From: Echinicola sp. 20G
GTDB lineage: Bacteria; Bacteroidota; Bacteroidia; Cytophagales; Cyclobacteriaceae
Length of the DNA: 64,000 nt
Reading direction: 5' to 3'
Assembly (NCBI RefSeq): GCF_015533855.1
Contig: NZ_AP024154.1
Coordinates: forward strand, 2,114,501-2,178,500
Both the position numbers and the translations under genes were made by a program. Positions 61,626 to 64,000 of the stretch are shown here, one piece after another (the stretch's first letter is position 1; every line of letters begins with the position of its first letter). Below the pieces are notes generated by a model. It worked only from the letters and a program-made list of their open reading frames with translations. It made no database searches and was not told where the DNA came from.

Positions 61626-64000
61626 TTAACCCCAAGAAGCAGGAATCTTTTGACCTCTCATTTCTTGGAATTTTAAGCTAGGGTCTTCTTCGTCAACATT
61701 AACAAAATGTTTGAATTTGGCGCGTAGATGTGGGGTGTTAACAACTTCTTTCCATTCACAAGCGTAAGTGTTGATCATGAATTCCATTTCTTTTTCCAAC
61801 TCCTCGCCAATGCCAAGGCTGTCATTCACGACTACATCCCGAACATATTCCAACCCCCCTTCCAACTTATTTAACCAAGTAGCGGTTCTGGTCAAAGGTT
61901 CTGCCGTCCGGATATAGAACATAAGGAAACGATCTATGAACTTAAGACAAGTCTCCGTGTCTACATCATTGATCAGCAATTGTGCATGTTGAGGCTTAGA
62001 ACCGCCGTTACCGCAGATATAAAGATTCCAGCCTTTTTCAGTGGCGATAATACCGAAATCTTTGCTTTGGGCTTCCGCACATTCTCTGATACATCCCGAA
62101 ACAGCTCCTTTCAGTTTATGTGGTGAACGAAGCCCTCGATACCTTTCTTCTACTTGAATGGCAAAGGAAACTGAGTCTTGGACACCGTATCGGCACCAAG
62201 TGCTTCCCACGCAGCTTTTGATGGTCCTGAGTGACTTTCCATAGGCATGGCCACTTTCAAAGCCAGCGTTGATCAATTCTTCCCAAATGTCAGGCAATTG
62301 GTCCACTCTGGCGCCGAACATATCTATCCTTTGACCTCCCGTGATTTTTGTGTAGAGCCCATACTTTTTGGCCACTTCGCCTATTACGATTAGCTTCTCT
62401 GGGGTGATCTCTCCTCCAGGGATTCTAGGAACTACAGAATAGCTGCCTCCTTTTTGGATATTGGCCAAATACCTATCATTGGTATCTTGGATGGTGTCCT
62501 GGTGGGTGATTAGTTCGTTCCAAGTGGAGGCTAAGATGGAAGCCACTGCAGGTTTGCATGTCTCGCAGCCGTCACCTTGCCCATACTGGTCCAGCAGTTC
62601 ATTATAAGTTTTGATTTTTTTAACTTTTACCAAATCGAGCAATTCTTGGCGAGAGTAATCAAAATGTTCACAAATGACGTTTTTAACAGTCTTGCCCATC
62701 GCTTTTAGTTGGTGCTTAAGCAAATCGTTGACCATAGGCATACACCCTCCACAGCCTGTTCCTGCTTTTGTGCAAGACTTGATTTCATCAACTTTGGTAA
62801 CTCCATCGTTTTTGATCAAGCTACAGATACTTCCTTTAGTGACATTTTCACAAGAACAAATTTGGGCTTCTTCTGGAAGGCTTTCCACGCCTGCTCCTAC
62901 TGCTTCTTTTCCTCCTCTAGCTCCTAAAATAAGGTCTTCAGGTTCTGGGGGAAGTGGCATTTTGTTTTGCGTCATTTGCCAAAGCATATTATAGGCAGAG
63001 GCATCACCTACCAAGATTCCGCCCAGCAGCCTTTTTCCATCTAAGGAAACATTGATGCGTTTATAAATACCACTATTTTTATTTTCGTATACAATAGGTT
63101 TAGAGGGTTCTACCTCTCCAAATGGATCTCCGAAACTCCCGACGTCCACACCGATTAGCTTCAGCTTAGTGGACATATCAAAACCCATAAAAGGCTTAAC
63201 CTCCTCATTGGCCAGTTGATTGACTACTTGAGTGGCCATTTCATAGCCTGGAGCTACCAGTCCATAGATCATGTTTTGATAAGAAGCAGCCTCTCCGATA
63301 GCGAAGATGTTCTCATCTTTTGTTTGTAAAAATTCATTGACAATGATCCCACCCCTGGGAGCGGTATCTAAGCCGCAGTCTTTTGCCAACTCATCCCTAG
63401 GTTTGATGCCGGCAGAGATAATCAACATATCAACTGGCAATTCCGAATCGTCTGCAAATTTTAGCCCATTGATTCTGCCGTTTCCTGTAATGTTTTGCGT
63501 GTTCTTTTGTAAGTGTATACTTATGCCCAAATCTTCTAATTTAGCCTGAAGGGTATTAGAACCCGCTTCATCCAATTGACGAGGCATTAATCGAGGGGCA
63601 AATTCAATGACATGGGCCTCTAGTCCCATGTCAATTACCGCTTTGGCAGCTTCTAGGCCCAATAAACCACCTCCGATTACAGCAGCTTTCTTGGCGTTTT
63701 TAGCGTAATCAATAATTGCATCAAGGTCTTCTAAAGTTCGGTAGACAAAAACTCCTTTTTTGTCTACCCCTTTGATAGGAGGAACAAAAGCTCCTGACCC
63801 GGTCGCTAAGATGAGCTTGTCGTAATCATAATCGTGTCCCGTATGACTGATGATCTTCTTTTGATCACGGTCAATTTGCACAATCATTTCGTTGGTATGC
63901 AGGTCAATTTTGTTTTCCGCGTACCAAGACCTTGGCGCCATGATCAGGTCGTCTGCAGTAGAGCCTGAAAAATAGGCACTGAGGTGTACTCTATCGTAAG
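61626..64000 (-). CDS. nirB: Nitrite reductase (NADH) large subunit (5' end outside window)
   Basis: A partial assimilatory siroheme nitrite reductase of about 790 visible residues; the frame runs off the right edge, where YDRVHLSAYFSG precedes MAPRSWYAENKI. An FAD/NAD(P)H oxidoreductase region includes ATGSGAFVPP, AAVIGGGLLGLEAA and FAIGEAASY. Two BFD-like [2Fe-2S] segments follow (CSCEN with GTGCGGC, and GCETCKP), then the siroheme/[4Fe-4S] ligands SCVGSTWC and GCIRECAEA. It reduces nitrite to ammonium with NirD. Roughly the first 60 residues are missing. A nitrate reductase gene and transporter may lie further right, outside the window. Confidence 0.95.
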   Translation of the reverse strand, partial: YDRVHLSAYFSGSTADDLIMAPRSWYAENKIDLHTNEMIVQIDRDQKKIISHTGHDYDYDKLILATGSGAFVPPIKGVDKKGVFVYRTLEDLDAIIDYAKNAKKAAVIGGGLLGLEAAKAVIDMGLEAHVIEFAPRLMPRQLDEAGSNTLQAKLEDLGISIHLQKNTQNITGNGRINGLKFADDSELPVDMLIISAGIKPRDELAKDCGLDTAPRGGIIVNEFLQTKDENIFAIGEAASYQNMIYGLVAPGYEMATQVVNQLANEEVKPFMGFDMSTKLKLIGVDVGSFGDPFGEVEPSKPIVYENKNSGIYKRINVSLDGKRLLGGILVGDASAYNMLWQMTQNKMPLPPEPEDLILGARGGKEAVGAGVESLPEEAQICSCENVTKGSICSLIKNDGVTKVDEIKSCTKAGTGCGGCMPMVNDLLKHQLKAMGKTVKNVICEHFDYSRQELLDLVKVKKIKTYNELLDQYGQGDGCETCKPAVASILASTWNELITHQDTIQDTNDRYLANIQKGGSYSVVPRIPGGEITPEKLIVIGEVAKKYGLYTKITGGQRIDMFGARVDQLPDIWEELINAGFESGHAYGKSLRTIKSCVGSTWCRYGVQDSVSFAIQVEERYRGLRSPHKLKGAVSGCIRECAEAQSKDFGIIATEKGWNLYICGNGGSKPQHAQLLINDVDTETCLKFIDRFLMFYIRTAEPLTRTATWLNKLEGGLEYVRDVVVNDSLGIGEELEKEMEFMINTYACEWKEVVNTPHLRAKFKHFVNVDEEDPSLKFQEMRGQKIPASWG

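Overview
The window looks like chromosome of a Bacteroidota bacterium, most likely a Cytophagales/Cyclobacteriaceae-type environmental polysaccharide degrader. This is an inference from a SusC/SusD pair, two proteins ending in type IX secretion (T9SS) sorting domains, many Cys-anchored lipoprotein signals, -7 promoter boxes of the TAnnTTTG type, and an AraR of the Nudix-like type known from Bacteroides. No taxonomic search was possible.

Layout. (1) 1-1.5 kb: the 5' part of a TPR/SH3 membrane protein, then a four-tRNA cluster (Lys, Pro, Arg, Lys). (2) 1.7-13.3 kb, minus strand: a polysaccharide utilisation locus read as regulator (Y_Y_Y/LuxR), susC, susD, GH5, GH16, PL9. (3) 14-31 kb: a glucurono-arabinoxylan and pentose block. 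It holds an M28 peptidase, mannonate dehydratase, GH115 alpha-glucuronidase, an Na+/sugar symporter, an AraC-type regulator divergent from xylB-xylA, then GH43, araA, a second symporter and araR. (4) 31-39.8 kb: housekeeping genes (VOC protein, S41 protease, RIC-type di-iron protein, yqgF, def, omega-amidase, an FG-GAP/T9SS protein, murF). (5) 39.9-51.5 kb: an AT-rich accessory segment with an NHL lipoprotein, a 2069-residue GloVer/Ig-like T9SS protein and five small exported or membrane proteins of unknown function. (6) 51.5-64 kb, all minus strand: molybdenum cofactor genes (moaD, moaA, moaC, mobA, moeB-rhodanese, moeA), a NarX-like sensor kinase with its response regulator, a DUF4153-like membrane protein, and nirD-nirB, with nirB running off the right edge.

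How it fits together. SusC/D with GH16 and GH5 probably imports and cuts a beta-1,3-glucan-like polymer; PL9 adds a uronate-polymer lyase. GH115 removes (methyl)glucuronic acid from xylan, GH43 releases arabinose or xylose, the symporters import sugars, XylA/XylB and AraA start pentose catabolism, and UxuA handles a hexuronate intermediate. In the right-hand block the Moco genes and NirBD point to assimilatory nitrate/nitrite reduction under a two-component system.

No CRISPR array, prophage or transposase was seen. The most original signals are candidate regulatory codes: TACGTA-based sites before three minus-strand units of the Moco/nitrite block, TTAGGTG half-sites before two arabinose units, a 10-bp inverted repeat between the AraC gene and xylB, and 11-bp-phased ACTACAT repeats before susC. 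Also notable are the giant GloVer/Ig sandwich protein and the orphan exported-protein cluster behind it.
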